DNA of 64,000 bases from Notospermus geniculatus (GCA_002633025.1 NMRB01000809.1:185506-249505); one strand, 5' to 3'; shown: positions 23,414 to 34,712, counted from the stretch's first letter. A program made the numbers and translations. Notes: generated by a model not told the origin, from the letters alone.

Positions 23414-23677
23414 AGACAAATCCCAAATTCCCAGATCTGCGCACTTCCGCCGAAATGGCAAACAGAACCTCGACCTGAAACCAACTGACGTGACGCAATC
23501 CATGATTCAGCAATGGTCGAGTCTGACACAACGTCATTGAACGCACTGTCGTCACATGGTCAGGGGGTTTTCTGCATCACGTCATTCAGTGTCAGATGGT
23601 TTCAGACCGAGGTTCTGTTTGCCATTTCGGCGGAAGTGCGCAGATCTTTCTCGTTTTCGTCAATTTGGGATTTGTCT
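23414..23677. mobile_element. Fold-back element AGACAAATCCC, copy in P2
   Basis: Same insertion as 15217-15480; AT on both sides. Confidence 0.83.
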
Positions 23678-24104
23678 ATCAGGGTTCAATTTTAGGGTCC
23701 TGCTGTTGTCCTAGTCCATGGGAGCCTGAATTAAAGTTGGTGGTTGATCAGACCTGGAATAGAAGTTGCAGTTGCACTGCTGGTCATCTAAAACCAACTG
23801 CTTCACTCTTCAATGGACAAGCGGAGCAAAATCTCTAAAATCGAACCCCGGTTGAGTGTCAAACGGAGAGCTGCACGTGCATATTGTTCTGATGATCACT
23901 GAAGGTTAACAATTTCAAGACTGCATGAATATTATGTTGGTTGTGCAAATATGGTCACATCATGTTAATGGTACAGACTTCACACAATAATCTGACCTCC
24001 AGCGTGAGGAAGGNTGGCCACCAGGGGGCGCTTTCCCAAAACGATGTTACCGCTCTAGCACGTTCAAATTTAATCGGATTTTCCTGATTTTGGGTTTAAA
24101 GGTA

Positions 24105-24279
24105 CAGTAGAACTCGCATATAACGTACTGATTGGGACCAGCAATTTTTGTCCGTTATATGCATAGTCCGTTATATGCATATGGCCGATGCATTGTAAAA
24201 CAGGATCGGGACTTCCGGTTTCAGTATGTTATAGGCGATTGTCCGGTATATGCAAGGCCGTTATATGCGAGTTCTACTG
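24105..24279. mobile_element. Tigger/pogo-like MITE
   Basis: TA flanks; CAGTAGAACTCGCATATAAC mirrored by GTTATATGCGAGTTCTACTG. 175 bp, no coding capacity. Confidence 0.85.
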
Positions 24280-24640
24280 TATATGTATGGGTCCTCCACG
24301 AACCTATTGATTTTCGGCCGAATCGGACTTTCCATTCGGCCACCAGGGGGCACTTTGCGAAAACGACGTTACCGCTCTAGCACGTTCAGTTAAATTAAAG
24401 CGTCACACATGCAACGTTCAATGAACACATAATTCAATTTGCACCCACAGCCGAGGGGTCTTAAGTGCGAATAGCACGGTATTTTTTTTGTTTTATTTAG
24501 GCCCTAGTCAAGTGTTCCCCGTAGGTGGCTGGTTTACATTTCTTTCATGAACCAGGAACTGTTATGATATGTTGGGTAAAGTTAATGACAGGCCAGACAC
24601 CAAAGTCGCGAAATAAATGGCACGCAAACAATTAGGGTTG

Positions 24641-24753
24641 CAGGCCTTTCCGTCTGACGGGTGCTAAAATGTGCATGCGCCTCACAAACAATAGAAATTC
24701 TATTGTTTGTGAGGCGCAGGCACATTTTAGCGCCGGTCAAACAGAAAGGCCTG
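24641..24753. mobile_element. CAGGCC palindrome, 6-bp target duplication GGGTTG
   Basis: CAGGCCTTTCCGTCTGACGG mirrored by CCGGTCAAACAGAAAGGCCTG-type sequence; arms meet at AGAAATTCT with almost no loop. GGGTTG on both sides; P1 has the empty site (aggcttgtac). Confidence 0.9.
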
Positions 24754-26372
24754 GGGTTGTACAGTATTTTGATAGGACAGCCAATCAGGGTTCAATTTTA
24801 GGGTCCTGCTGTTTTCCAAGTTCATGGGAACCTGAATTAAAGTTGGTGATTCATCAGACCTGGAATAGAAGTTGCAGTTGCACTGCTGGTCAACTAAAAC
24901 CAACTGCTTCACTCTTCAATGGACAAGCGGAGCAAAATCTCTGAAATCGAACCCCGGTTGAGTGTCAAATGGAGAGCTGCACGTGCATGTTGTTCTGATG
25001 ATCACTGAAGGTTAACAATTTCAAGACTGCATGAATATTATGTTGGTTGTGCAAATATGGTCACATCATGTTAATGGTACAGACTTCACACAAAAATCTG
25101 ACCTCCAGCGTGAGGAAGGGATACTTACCGGTACTGAAACACTTTCAATTATGAAATTGAGTTTTAGTTCAAATTACATGTAGGGTCGTATTTTAGAACG
25201 TTCCTTAACATTAAAGTCGACCTTAAAGGAGCACGGTATTGGATCTGAAATGCGTTATTTGACTGCCGACGTAGAGGGAGCCACCTAGCGGCAGTACCGG
25301 TAACACAAACTACAAAAATGCATTACAAAATGTAGAGGAAATCGGGTCAACTCGCCAAGATACGTCGTTGGTCCCTGGGTTGGAGAGTGGCACAGTGGCG
25401 CCGGCTGTTAAGAAAAAAGTGGCAATACCGTGCTCCTTTAAGGCCATACCAATTTGATTGTTCGTTTAACGGATTGTTAGGCCATACATGATGGAGCATG
25501 AGGGCGAAAAAAAAAAGAAAAAAAAGTGCAAACCATAAGTTATGTGGTCACACAAGGGTGAGTGTGAAGGTAAATGAAATGGTCCATGGACCATGTGCTC
25601 ACCCGTTTGACAGAGAGAGGCGTAATGACAGAGAGAGAGGTGTATGTCAGTTATGAGCAATCTGGGTCAAGTCATTCCCAAGTTGTAGGACTTCAATGAT
25701 TTTGTGGTTATGGCACCTGGCGGCCATATTGGATGTCCGATCGGGCCAAAATGTCACATGCACATAAACGTCATCTAGAGGGAGCCACATAGCACATTTG
25801 AGCGCTCTGGGTCAAGTCGTTCCTGAGTTATAGCACATTTGATGATTTTCGGGTTACGCCACCTGGCGGCCATATTGGANTACTGAAACACTTTCAATTA
25901 TGAAATGGGGTACCGGCAAACAAAAGGAGGCGCTGATCATCAACTCGGTTAAAACGCAGGTGCGCATGCCTTTGCGATTGTTGAACGTCATCAGCCGTCG
26001 TGCGTCATTCTGACGTTACAAAAACTGCGTCATTCACAACCCATGACGTCGACCATTCGCCTGTCGTTTACACTAAAATGGCCAACTTTATCGATTAAAT
26101 TCATCATCTTCCCGCAGAGATTTTTGCTCAAAAGCCATAAGATATATTTTAGCAGTTCTGTACTTAATGATATAAAATTAAAATCAGAAATCGAGTGCAA
26201 TGTTTTAGTTATATTTGGCCTAAAAACAGGGTGTGCTATTCAGAATTAATTGGAAAATAACGTTAGCCTCACTTTCAATTACGCAGTTATGACCGAGTTG
26301 ATAGTCAGCGCCGCGTCGCGGATTAGGTCTGCCGGTACCTCATTGAGTTTTAGTTCAAATTACATGTAGGGT

Positions 26373-26700
26373 CGTATTTTAGAACGTTCCTTAACATTAA
26401 AGTCGACCTTAAAGGAGCACGGTATTGGATCTCAAATGCGTTATTTGACTGCCGACGTAGAGAGAGCCACCTAGCGGCAGTACCGGTAACACAAACTACA
26501 AAAATGCATTACAAAATGTACGGAGGAAATCGGGTCAACTCGCCAAGATACGTCGTTGGTCCCTGGGTTGGAGAGTGGCACAGTGGCGCCGGCTGTTGAG
26601 AAAAAAGTGGCAACACCGTGCTCCTTTAAGTCTATTGTAAAACCATCGAGAACAATAGATTTAAGGTGGACCTTCATGTTAAGGAACGTTCTAAAATACG
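26373..26700. mobile_element. Fold-back pair, copy in P2
   Basis: Same nested structure as 16321-16648. Confidence 0.75.
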
Positions 26701-26971
26701 GCCCGTAGTGTTGGAAATTAAAGTGAAGAGTACATGTGTCTATGGAATGAAAAATTGCTGCTTTGTAAATTATGCTAATTTATACCAATTTCTTTTTTCG
26801 TTTATTTTGCTTACCAGGCATGCATATGATTTTGTTCGGAGATGATTTTTGTCCATCTTCAATTCAAGCAGAGCCCCTGGCATGCCTGGCTGTTTTGGAC
26901 TGGTGTTTGGGATGTCGATCTTCAGCAGTCTCTTTAGCAATTGACACATTTCGAGGTACCGGGTATCTGAA

Positions 26972-27352
26972 ATTCACAAGCAATCTTTTTGAAGATCACA
27001 AGTGACCTCATTAGTAACAGGGTGTTGAAATGAACCTTACAAGCAATCTAGTTGTGAAGATCACAAGTGACCCCATTAGTAACGGGGTGTTCAAATGAAC
27101 CTTACAAGCAATCTTTTTGAAGATCACAAGTGACCCCATTAGTAACTGGCTGTTGAAATGAACCTTACAAGCAATCTTTTGGAAGATCACAAGTGACCCC
27201 ATTAGTAACGGGGTGTTGAAATGAACCTTACAAGCAATCTTTGTGAAGATCACAAGTGACCCCATTAGTAACGGGGTGTTGAAATGAACCTTACAAGCAA
27301 TCTTTGTGAAGATCACAAGTGACCCCATTAGTAACGGGGTGTTGAAATGAAC
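26972..27352. repeat. 63-bp minisatellite, expanded allele
   Basis: Six units (27004, 27069, 27132, 27195, 27258, 27321); one carries a 2-base insertion. The period equals 21 codons, giving an apparent minus-strand repeat protein with no other support. Confidence 0.93.
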
Positions 27353-27860
27353 CTTTTATCCTTTCATTTCTCTCAACCCAGAGGACTTGGAATGTCATGG
27401 TTGTCATCTGCTGATGATTGGCTTTCGTCTGCTGACGATTGGCTTTACTTTCATTTTACTTACAATTGGTACGGGTACAGCAAATGAATGAAACTCTGGT
27501 GATAGTTCACAAAAAATTCTATACCGGTAGCGTCTTATGAGCAGTTGCACCGGTGACATTCTTTGTGTCTTCAGCTGTTGCACTGAACTCAGAAAACTCC
27601 CGGAACAGGTGGAAATCGTTGTTGAATTCTGTAGTCAGAATGACCCAGTCTTTATAGATGCCCATCTGTCAGTGCCTAGTCTGACTTTATTATACCGTAC
27701 ATTGTTGTGTGGTTAAGGTCGATTTGTTGTTGATGTTCGAAGATAGAAAAAACATGACATGAATAAAGGCGAAATATACTGTGGCAGAAAAATGACTTGT
27801 TTGTTTCATCTAGGTACCAGTACCGGTAGGCCTATAGATACTTGTAGTACCGGTACTGTA

Positions 27861-28173
27861 AAGTGTTTTTCACATTGAACTGACCAAAGGTACTTGGCTG
27901 ACCTCTTCTCACTAAACTGTAATGGCATGATCACAAATACCGGTAATAATGTTACACAACCCTCGGCAGGGCCCAGTGTCATTGCTGACCAGCTTTGGCT
28001 GACACCATGATAAAGAGCTACCGTATAGGCCTAATCTGTTTTCAAGTCAGTGTTGTGCAACACCACTACCTCTTGGTAAATGTGATCTGGTCACATTCCT
28101 GAGTTCCACTAAGTACCGGTACCGGTACCGGTACCGGTACCTTAATTTGGCCAGTTCAATGTGAAAAACACTT
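27861..28173. mobile_element. TA-flanked MITE AAGTGTTTTTCAC, only in P2
   Basis: AAGTGTTTTTCACATTGAAC mirrored by GTTCAATGTGAAAAACACTT, TA on both sides. P1 has the empty site tactgTActacc. Contains a (GTACCG)n run at 28113-28141. Confidence 0.88.
28113..28141. repeat. (GTACCG)n simple repeat
   Basis: Nearly five units of gtaccg, self-complementary. Confidence 0.9.
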
Positions 28174-28230
28174 TACTACCGGTACAAAACAAAAGCCCCA
28201 AAAAACGACAATACAATGTGAAACAATATA

Positions 28231-28416
28231 ATCCAAGTCGACTCCGATATTTGCAAATTTTCAACCCTTCACCATTGTCCTCCTTCAGGCACTTCAAGTC
28301 AAAATCCCAGAAGTACATGTAAAAGGGATTCTGGTACATGTATTTTGATTTCAAAGTGCCTGAAGAAGACTCCAGTGTGGGGTCAAAAATTTGCAATTAT
28401 TGGAGACGACTTGGAT
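28231..28416. mobile_element. Palindromic MITE (AAGTCGTCTCC family), P2 copy
   Basis: P2 version of 17631-17802 with small insertions such as tacatgta in both arms. Confidence 0.75.
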
Positions 28417-29353
28417 TTTTGGTTATACTACTGGTACCATACATACGGGTACTGTAATATGGTACGGGTACCATAATATGGTACTGGTACAGGTACCGTA
28501 ATATGGCAAAATGTCTTTCTTGTGGGGACCTGTGCGTGCAACCATGCTGGAAATGTCCGAACATTCATTAGTTCAGATTCTGATGCCCAGGTACCATAGG
28601 TGATGAGGGCAGAAAGCATGTCCCCCAGTGGCCCCCTGGCCTGCTCTGAGAAAACCGAAAAATTTTGTATAGGCCTACCGGAACNCGAAAAATTTTGTAT
28701 ACCGTACCGGAACTAAAAAAGGCCACGTCTCTTTCAATCTATAGTGTTTGTCATCTTGAATGCAGTTCCACTTCACAAATAATGGCATCTCCCTCTTCAA
28801 TTTGAGAATTGGCCTCCCTTACCACCCCAAGACAACCTCGTACCCACTGCTCAACGAAGAGGAAGGGCAAAGTGGCGGAGGTGGAGATGGATCCAGTGCT
28901 ACCGCCTGCAAACCAAAGAAACAAACAAAACTTGGCGTTTGCCTTTTGTTTTGTTGTGGTTTTTATCCTTTCCACCAGATGGCACTAGTGTGCGTTTAAA
29001 GGGCGAATCACGTGACTGGACAAGATGGCCTGATCGGGCTTTTGATCTTGATTTCTGCATAAACATCACCGATTTTATCACCGTTTTCTCCCTTATTATG
29101 CCCCTACAAGCTGCACTACCTTGGGGTTTTCGAGATCTTATATCTTAGATGTAGAGGAGTACGATAGACGTGGAAGAGATGGCGAGCACGAATGGTAAAC
29201 AGTGTGCTTTTGCGTCAGTCTGTCTGCAAACAACCAAACAGGCAAGCCAAGCTTGCAGTGCGTGCAGGTGGCTTCGCTTTTTAGGCCCAGGCCTGCTAGT
29301 CAAGTGCTGCTGCTATGATGGATGCCTGCTGCCACTGCACTGCCAGTGCCAGC

Positions 29354-30029
29354 TAGGCCTAGCTGCATGCATGTGCCCCATGTGCCTGCTTGGATAATTT
29401 TTTTGATGCCCTGATGCTGATGCCCAGCTGGTCCATCCCCCATGCATGCATGGGAATAAGAAGTCCGGTTTACCGTCCGAAGGTTTTGAATAAATGATGA
29501 GGCATTTTTTAATTTTTCAATCATTATTCATTATTTCTTCGGGGATCATCGGGAAGGTCCGGCGAGTGTCGGCGATGTTCGTGACGCTCGGATTTAGTAC
29601 GACTCGGCAAAAGTCGGAACTTGGATGGCGCCTGTTCAGTTCAGCTTCTCAAAAGGTTCGATTTACAATCCCAACCCCCTAGACTTATGAAAACCCATCG
29701 AAAATGATGTTTACACTATTTACAATCTTCAAACATTGATTTATACTCCCGGGGCCCGTATGCATAAAGGTGGAATATTTCCAGGTTTAACTTAAGGCAA
29801 TAACGTTAGGTTATACCTGGAATAAGCTTATTCCAGTTTTATGCGTACGGGCCCTGTAATATGATTTTTTCTCAGATAATGAAAATTTTCGAAAATAATG
29901 ACTTTTTTGGCGGCAGCCATTTCGGTATGTGGGCGGTGGACCAGGCCTTTATATTCCCTCTTTTGGGCTATTTCTGTTTACGGTGGTATGGGGCCAAAGG
30001 CGCGATTGGGGGGGGGCAGCCACATGCCC
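29354..30029. other. Spacer between PAPSS-linked unit P2 and SNX29
   Basis: No exon supported. Holds a GGGCCCGTATGCATAAA hairpin at 29752-29854. A promoter for SNX29 would be expected here or within unit P2, but no clear core element is recognised. Confidence 0.45.
29752..29854. repeat. GGGCCCGTATGCATAAA hairpin
   Basis: GGGCCCGTATGCATAAA mirrored by TTTATGCGTACGGGCCC, with a shorter inner inverted repeat (ccaggttt..aacctgg type). Confidence 0.75.
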
Positions 30030-30113
30030 CGTTTTCACTTGTCTTTATGGCTCAGGTTTTCAAAAAAATCTAGAATAAATTGACTTACTTGTCACCATTG
30101 TGTTTCCCTTCAG

Positions 30114-30181
30114 GTGCCTCCTCTTCTTCCATGAATGAACGCCAAGGCCTCCTGAATCGTCTCCTTGATGCTGTGAAACAG
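30114..30181 (+). CDS. SNX29: SNX29 exon 1, copy A (start of RUN region)
   Basis: ATG at 30131 begins MNERQGLLNRLLDAVKQ, matching the vertebrate start region ending LLDAVKQ. The exon is preceded by cttcag and 17 bases that read gt-GCC-TCC-TCT-TCT-TCC in frame, so it may be spliced to a 5' exon, coding or not. Ends in phase 0 at donor gtgaga. Confidence 0.85.
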
Positions 30182-30237
30182 GTGAGACAATTGCAGCTGA
30201 ACAGTTACCGGTGGAGGTAACATACATCAAGAATATA

Positions 30238-30740
30238 TAAGTACCAAGAATGTACAACTCCGGATTGTGCCAAAAAATGAGTTTACTAATTTGCCTCTGG
30301 TGACCCTGTAACCGAAGGGATTTTAATTTGTGAAGGGTTATTGTGTAGAGAAGATCATTACGAACAAAATGACACCTCCCGCAGTTATATGCACTCAGAA
30401 ATAACCGAGGTACAGAGCAGTTTTGAATGGACCATATTTTCGACAAATTGATATTGTACTTGATCTCAGGGTCGGGCACTCTGACCTATAAAACAAATCC
30501 ATGGTTTCACCAAAATTAAAAAAATTTTGTATGCCAGTAATATGTCTGTAACTTTACATAAGAATGTTGACGATATTCTAAATAATACAATTCAGTCAAC
30601 AATCGTTAAATCTAAACATTGGTTATTTAATTAGAAGGCCTATAATTACCGTACGCTCTCTATTATCAGAAAAAGTAACCTAATGCCCACCCTTTTGATT
30701 GATTACTAAGTTGTACATTCTTGGTACTTATATATTCTTG
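30238..30740. mobile_element. 503-bp element with perfect 30-bp TIRs, 7-bp duplication CATACAT
   Basis: CAAGAATATATAAGTACCAA plus ten more bases is mirrored exactly at the right end; CATACAT on both sides. Unit B has the empty site with one CATACAT. No transposase. Confidence 0.93.
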
Positions 30741-31508
30741 CATACATGTATTATTCATTCAGTCTTGGGAGGATTGCTCAAAAACATCGAGTTCAAAAAC
30801 CGTGTACTTTTTGCTGTCGGCATTAAAGTCTCAGAGTTTGCGATTGGGGATTGCAAGTGATCACCAGTAAGGCTTGTTGATTACTAGATGAATGGACTTC
30901 TTGGGAATGGCCTCTTGCAGCCAGTGTGTCCTTTCAATTTCTGAGCAGGCTTCTACATTCGCCACACAGCATCAACATGAGTTCCTGCAAATCGGTTTTC
31001 AGGTTGAGACAAACACAAGGCTTATTATACATGTAACCAGCTAGTGATCACTCTCTTTTCCACTGTTAGGCCAAGTAAAAAAATACTACTGGTAATGTTT
31101 ATCGTCCCTGCCTGTGCCTAAAATCAGTGCCGTGCCTAAAAAATCTTTATTTTTTTAATTTTTGAATTTAGCACCAAAAAATCTCCAGTGCATCTTCTTC
31201 TCATGCAGTACTACAAATACATGTACAAGTGCAGTAGAACCCCACTTTTCACTATACAGTAGGCCTAACGAGGTTAAACTGTAGTTTGTTCATCCTAAAA
31301 GTTCTACTCTGAAAACCACAATCAGTCATCTGGATGACAATATTTACAAGCGGTTGCACTGTTTATGCCCAGGCCAGAATAAAAAATAAAAATAAAAAGG
31401 TGCCCCCCCTTGATAATTGTGAGAAACCTCCTGGACGATAAACAAAAAGTTTTTATTTTACTTGGCCTTATATTAAAAGTGACATACCGGGTATATGATT
31501 TTTTTTAG

Positions 31509-31561
31509 TGTCAAGTACGATTTGGAGGAAAGAAGGAATTGGCTACAGATGTAGATAGCAG
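31509..31561 (+). CDS. SNX29: SNX29 exon 2, copy A
   Basis: CQVRFGGKKELATDVDS, conserved with the vertebrate CQIRFGGRKE block; ends in phase 2. Acceptor ttttttag; the donor gtttgt is weak but the same in both copies. Confidence 0.88.
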
Positions 31562-31669
31562 GTTTGTTACTTATGTTTTGCATTCAGTTGTACATGTACC
31601 TGGGAGAATGCTGTAATTTGCCACAATGGTGTTCAGGTGCCGGTACCTTTACCGGGTCCATAATAATAA

Positions 31670-31870
31670 TTGTGACCTCCACAGCAAAACCAGTCACATG
31701 TCGCTCTTAGCTTGGCAGGTTGAGACCAAATGTTTGTCAGTTTCAATATTGTCTGTCTGTTATGAAATCTGAAATAATCTATTTCTTCCATTCTCTCCTG
31801 GTGTCATCTTAGTTCGTTGCGGCTCACCTTCTGAGCGACATGCGACTGGTTTTGCTGTGGAGGGTCACAA
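31670..31870. mobile_element. MITE TTGTGACCTCCACAGCAAAA
   Basis: TTGTGACCTCCACAGCAAAA mirrored by TTTTGCTGTGGAGGGTCACAA-type end. Unit B copy at 38219-38556. End design resembles 34713-35100. Confidence 0.75.
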
Positions 31871-31878
31871 TAGACTCT

Positions 31879-32112
31879 ATCACTCCAAAAGAGTGCAGCA
31901 CCTTACGGGGTACATGTACATGTAGCGTCATGACGTCCCGCACGTCATTTCTGAATGCCATGACGCGACTCGAAAAAAATCCGGTTGTTTCAGCGATCAT
32001 GACATCGTGACACAATCTGATTTTTTTTCGTCTCACCTCAAGACATCATGAAATGACGTGTGGGACGTCATGACGCTGACCCCGTCAGGTGCAGCGCTCT
32101 TTTGCAGTGATA
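31879..32112. mobile_element. MITE TATCACTCCAAAAGAG
   Basis: TATCACTCCAAAAGAGTGCA mirrored by GCGCTCTTTTGCAGTGATA, with inner GTCATGACG arms. Absent from unit B. Confidence 0.7.
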
Positions 32113-32406
32113 TCATCTATTGCTATTTTTAGCTCACCTGGGGTGAGCTATTGTCGTGGGTCAGCGTCCGTCGTCGTCGTGGTCCGTCGTCGTCGTCGTC
32201 GTCCGTTAGCAGGGCACGTTTCGTAACCGCTGGTGCTATTGATCTGAAACTTGGTACATATACAGGGTGGTCCATAAAAATGTGACACATTTTGTTTATC
32301 TGTCATTTCCACAAAAATTAAGTCTACCTCTTGATTTTCAGATGAGTTATAGAGTACAGCTATAAGTTTTATCTGTACCAGTATGGAGACGGGATATCAA
32401 TTTTCA

Positions 32407-32640
32407 ATGGCAGCGCGGACAAAAATCGTTGAACATTACTTTTGGACAAAATCTGTAATCTTGACCCAGACAAATTTTCGTCGTGACTTTCCTGGAAGGG
32501 AAATACCGTATCGGAATGCAATCAAACGCTTGTTGGAGAAGTTTTGAGACATTGGCAGTGTGACTAACAACAATAAGAACCACAGTGGTCGACCTTTGTC
32601 CGCAAGAACCCCCGCACACGTCCAAGAGACATGTCAGGGA
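32407..32640 (+). pseudogene. Transposase N-terminal remnant (helix-turn-helix)
   Basis: From the ATG it reads MAARTKIVEHYFWTKSVIL and on to a TGA after 46 codons; the frame then continues with DIGSVTN and GRPLSARTP, the GRPxSxRT hinge typical of mariner/IS630-like HTH regions. It is cut off by the nested element downstream. Non-functional. Confidence 0.78.
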
Positions 32641-32712
32641 GAGTAATGAACAATTTCAACGTGGGAGTGGTAGCGGTGATTCAGCGGTGAGGAGCTTGGA
32701 CCCAACATAATA

Positions 32713-33119
32713 GGGATGTTTCGCAAATCTGACGAAGCACGAAATGCGAAATTCAACTTCATTTCCAGGATCTAATGTATTTCTGAAGATGGTTAATTGG
32801 TACCACAATTGTCCTTGCTGCCAGTGTGTCTCTTAGCATACCACGTAAGACCGAGAGACGGTGCATTTTGAATTTTTAAATTTCCACTGCGTATGACCGA
32901 AGTCGATACAAAAGATAAATTTCAAAGTTAAATATACAATGTACACTGTAACTCTTATCGGTCTAACGTCATACGCACAAAGACGCTCTTGCAGCAGGCA
33001 ATATTTGTGGTACCAACCATCTCCTGAAATACATTACGTCATTGAAGCGAGGTTCAATTTCGTATTTCGTACTTACATGTAGTGTTTCGTCGGGCTTGCG
33101 AAACACGCCTATTATCAAT
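32713..33119. mobile_element. TA-flanked MITE related to 13156 (GTTTCGCAAATCTGACG)
   Basis: GGGATGTTTCGCAAATCTGA at left, a mirrored CTTGCGAAACACGCC at right, TA on both sides, with the same taccacaa..tcttagcata interior as 13156-13538. Confidence 0.8.
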
Positions 33120-33790
33120 TATTGAAATAACTCAAAAACCGGTCCGTCTTTTCAAAAGTGCTTCTCAGGGCAAAAACTTATAGCCATGACCCACCTCTGG
33201 CTGAAAGGATTTTGAAAAATCTTAAGATTTGTAGAAATTATAAACAAACGCAATGTGTCACATTTTTATGGACCACCCTGTATATNTGTTTCGTAACTGC
33301 TTGGGCTATTGACGTGAAACTTGGTACATATACACCCCTATGTCAGATGACCTATGACACCACTTTTCGGTCCGATTCAATTCTCCGCTTGGCCACCAGG
33401 TGGTCAAAACCAAAGCTCAAAGTCCAGTAACTCCTGAACTGTAACTGGATTGTCTCCAAATTTTTATCAGGTGCATCTAACGAGGATACATGACCCTGGA
33501 ACATTTCGATTTAACAAAATTGTCATTTGTTTTTCTGGTACGTTCACCCAGGTGAGCACATGGTCCATGGACCATTTCATTGTCTTCCTGGACCTACTGT
33601 ATTTGGGGAATAGCTGTCGGCCTAGTCTGGATAAAAGATTGTTGGATTGGGAAGTCTGCACTGCTAGATTTCCAGTTTCCGCCTGCATTTCTGTGATAAT
33701 TTGGTAATAGACTCGGGCGTCTAATTAGCATTTCAAAGGCAGCAACATTCCCAACCTGAAGTGGTGATAAAATTTATATTCTGTTTCCAG

Positions 33791-33871
33791 GGTTACATGT
33801 CTCTGTTCATCATGGGAAGTAGTTCTTCAACATGGGATGAGACATACCAAGAAAGCCCTGTCGACACTCAA
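33791..33871 (+). CDS. SNX29: SNX29 exon 3, copy A
   Basis: In the frame set by exon 2 it reads VTCLCSSWEVVLQHGM, matching VTCLCAQFEAVLQHG of the family. The other open frame (beginning GYMSLF) is a shadow. Ends in phase 2 at donor gtaagt. Confidence 0.92.
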
Positions 33872-33926
33872 GTAAGTGGCTTGTTATCAGTAGTAGAGTA
33901 GACCATCAAAGTTGACACATCAATAG

Positions 33927-34038
33927 CAGGCCTTGTCTTTTAAGGCGAGCAAAAAGTGCATGCACCTCGCAAACAATGGAAATTCTATTGTTTGCGAGGT
34001 GCATGCACTTTTTTGCTCGCCTTAAAAGACAAGGCCTG
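33927..34038. mobile_element. CAGGCC palindrome, 6-bp target duplication CAATAG
   Basis: 112 bp, arms CAGGCCTTGTCTTTTAAGGC onward pair almost perfectly to the centre. CAATAG on both sides; unit B has the empty site (cagtagcgtg). Confidence 0.93.
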
Positions 34039-34478
34039 CAATAGCGTGTTCGATTACTTGCACCGCACTTGGGGAAGCTCGAATATCGCGCATTGTGGAG
34101 TACATGTATGTGCAGTGAGGCCAAGTAAACGAACGATGTCGCGCCTGGTTTGAGTAAAGTGTCATGGCGTCTATGAAGGGCCAAGTAAACGAATTTTCCG
34201 GGGACGAATTATCCGGGGACGAATTTTCCTGTAACCCATTGTATACATGTAGAAGGCGCTGCGTAAGCAAAGTGGAAAAATTTGAAATTGGTGGAACAAA
34301 ATTTTCGATGCGGAGGGTCTGGGAATGATGCGGACGTGGACAAGAAACAAATACTTTATTTTTTTGGCCTAAAGGAGTAAAAAAATATTTATGTTTTGAC
34401 ACTAACAGGGGTAAATCCTTTTTGGAATTGGAGTGGACTCCTCTTCTTTCACATTTCCTTCTCTTTTCGTTTTTCCAG

Positions 34479-34555
34479 GCAAGTGAGCGAAAGGGCCGGC
34501 CTGACCAAGATGACAGGTGTGCTGTCAGAGATAAAAAATATAGAAACAGAACCAG
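34479..34555 (+). CDS. SNX29: SNX29 exon 4, copy A
   Basis: Reads QVSERAGLTKMTGVLSEIKN then IETEP, aligning with the family's RSRGLA...KTETEP. Phase 2 in, phase 1 out, donor gtataa. Confidence 0.9.
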
Positions 34556-34712
34556 GTATAACAGCACAGATCTTACCTTTCTTGTCATGTGCTTATGAGT
34601 ACATTTTCTAATGGAATTGTCCTTGATCGTACAAAGATGAACACTGCTGAGATAAACTGTTACAGTAGGCGTGCAGCTCTCATTTTTTCACATGCTTAGG
34701 TATAATCACCTA

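Larger units (their letters stand above)
24015..25879. other. N-bounded fragment: third version of part of the P units
   Basis: Bounded by single N bases at 24014 and 25880. 24483-25150 repeats 15001-15850 without the fold-back insert, and 25150-25438 repeats part of 16290-16575. After the second N the P sequence resumes where it left off. Other pieces belong to dispersed repeats. Confidence 0.8.
18748..29353 (+). repeat. Duplicated unit P2 (second copy of PAPSS 3' end)
   Basis: Second version of P1, enlarged by several transposons, two expanded tandem arrays and the N-bounded fragment 24015-25879. It ends near 29353, where similarity to 18657 stops. Either an uncollapsed second haplotype or a true partial tandem duplication. 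Confidence 0.85.
32263..33280 (+). mobile_element. Dead Tc1/mariner-group element
   Basis: Perfect 29-bp TIRs beginning CAGGGTGGTCCATAAAAATG and TA on both sides. It holds a transposase remnant and a nested MITE (32713-33119); no DDE catalytic domain is left. Confidence 0.88.
32131..33580. mobile_element. AGCTCACCTGGGGTGAGCT dispersed element, only in unit A
   Basis: Starts with the hairpin AGCTCACCTGGGGTGAGCT and ends near tggtccatggacca. Unit B reads straight through (attgctatttttgtcttcc), with no target duplication visible. It carries the mariner-like element at 32263. A single N at 33286 marks an assembly join in it. Confidence 0.7.

Noticed and set aside
27011-27328. Minus-strand repeat protein of 21-residue units
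   Set aside because: Product of the 63-bp minisatellite; the number of units differs between copies.
26972-27352. CRISPR-like array
   Set aside because: Repeats are contiguous with no unique spacers, and the host is eukaryotic.
33791-33871. SNX29 exon 3 read in the frame beginning GYMSLF
   Set aside because: The frame set by exon 2 phase gives VTCLCSSWEVVLQHG, which matches the family; the other frame does not.
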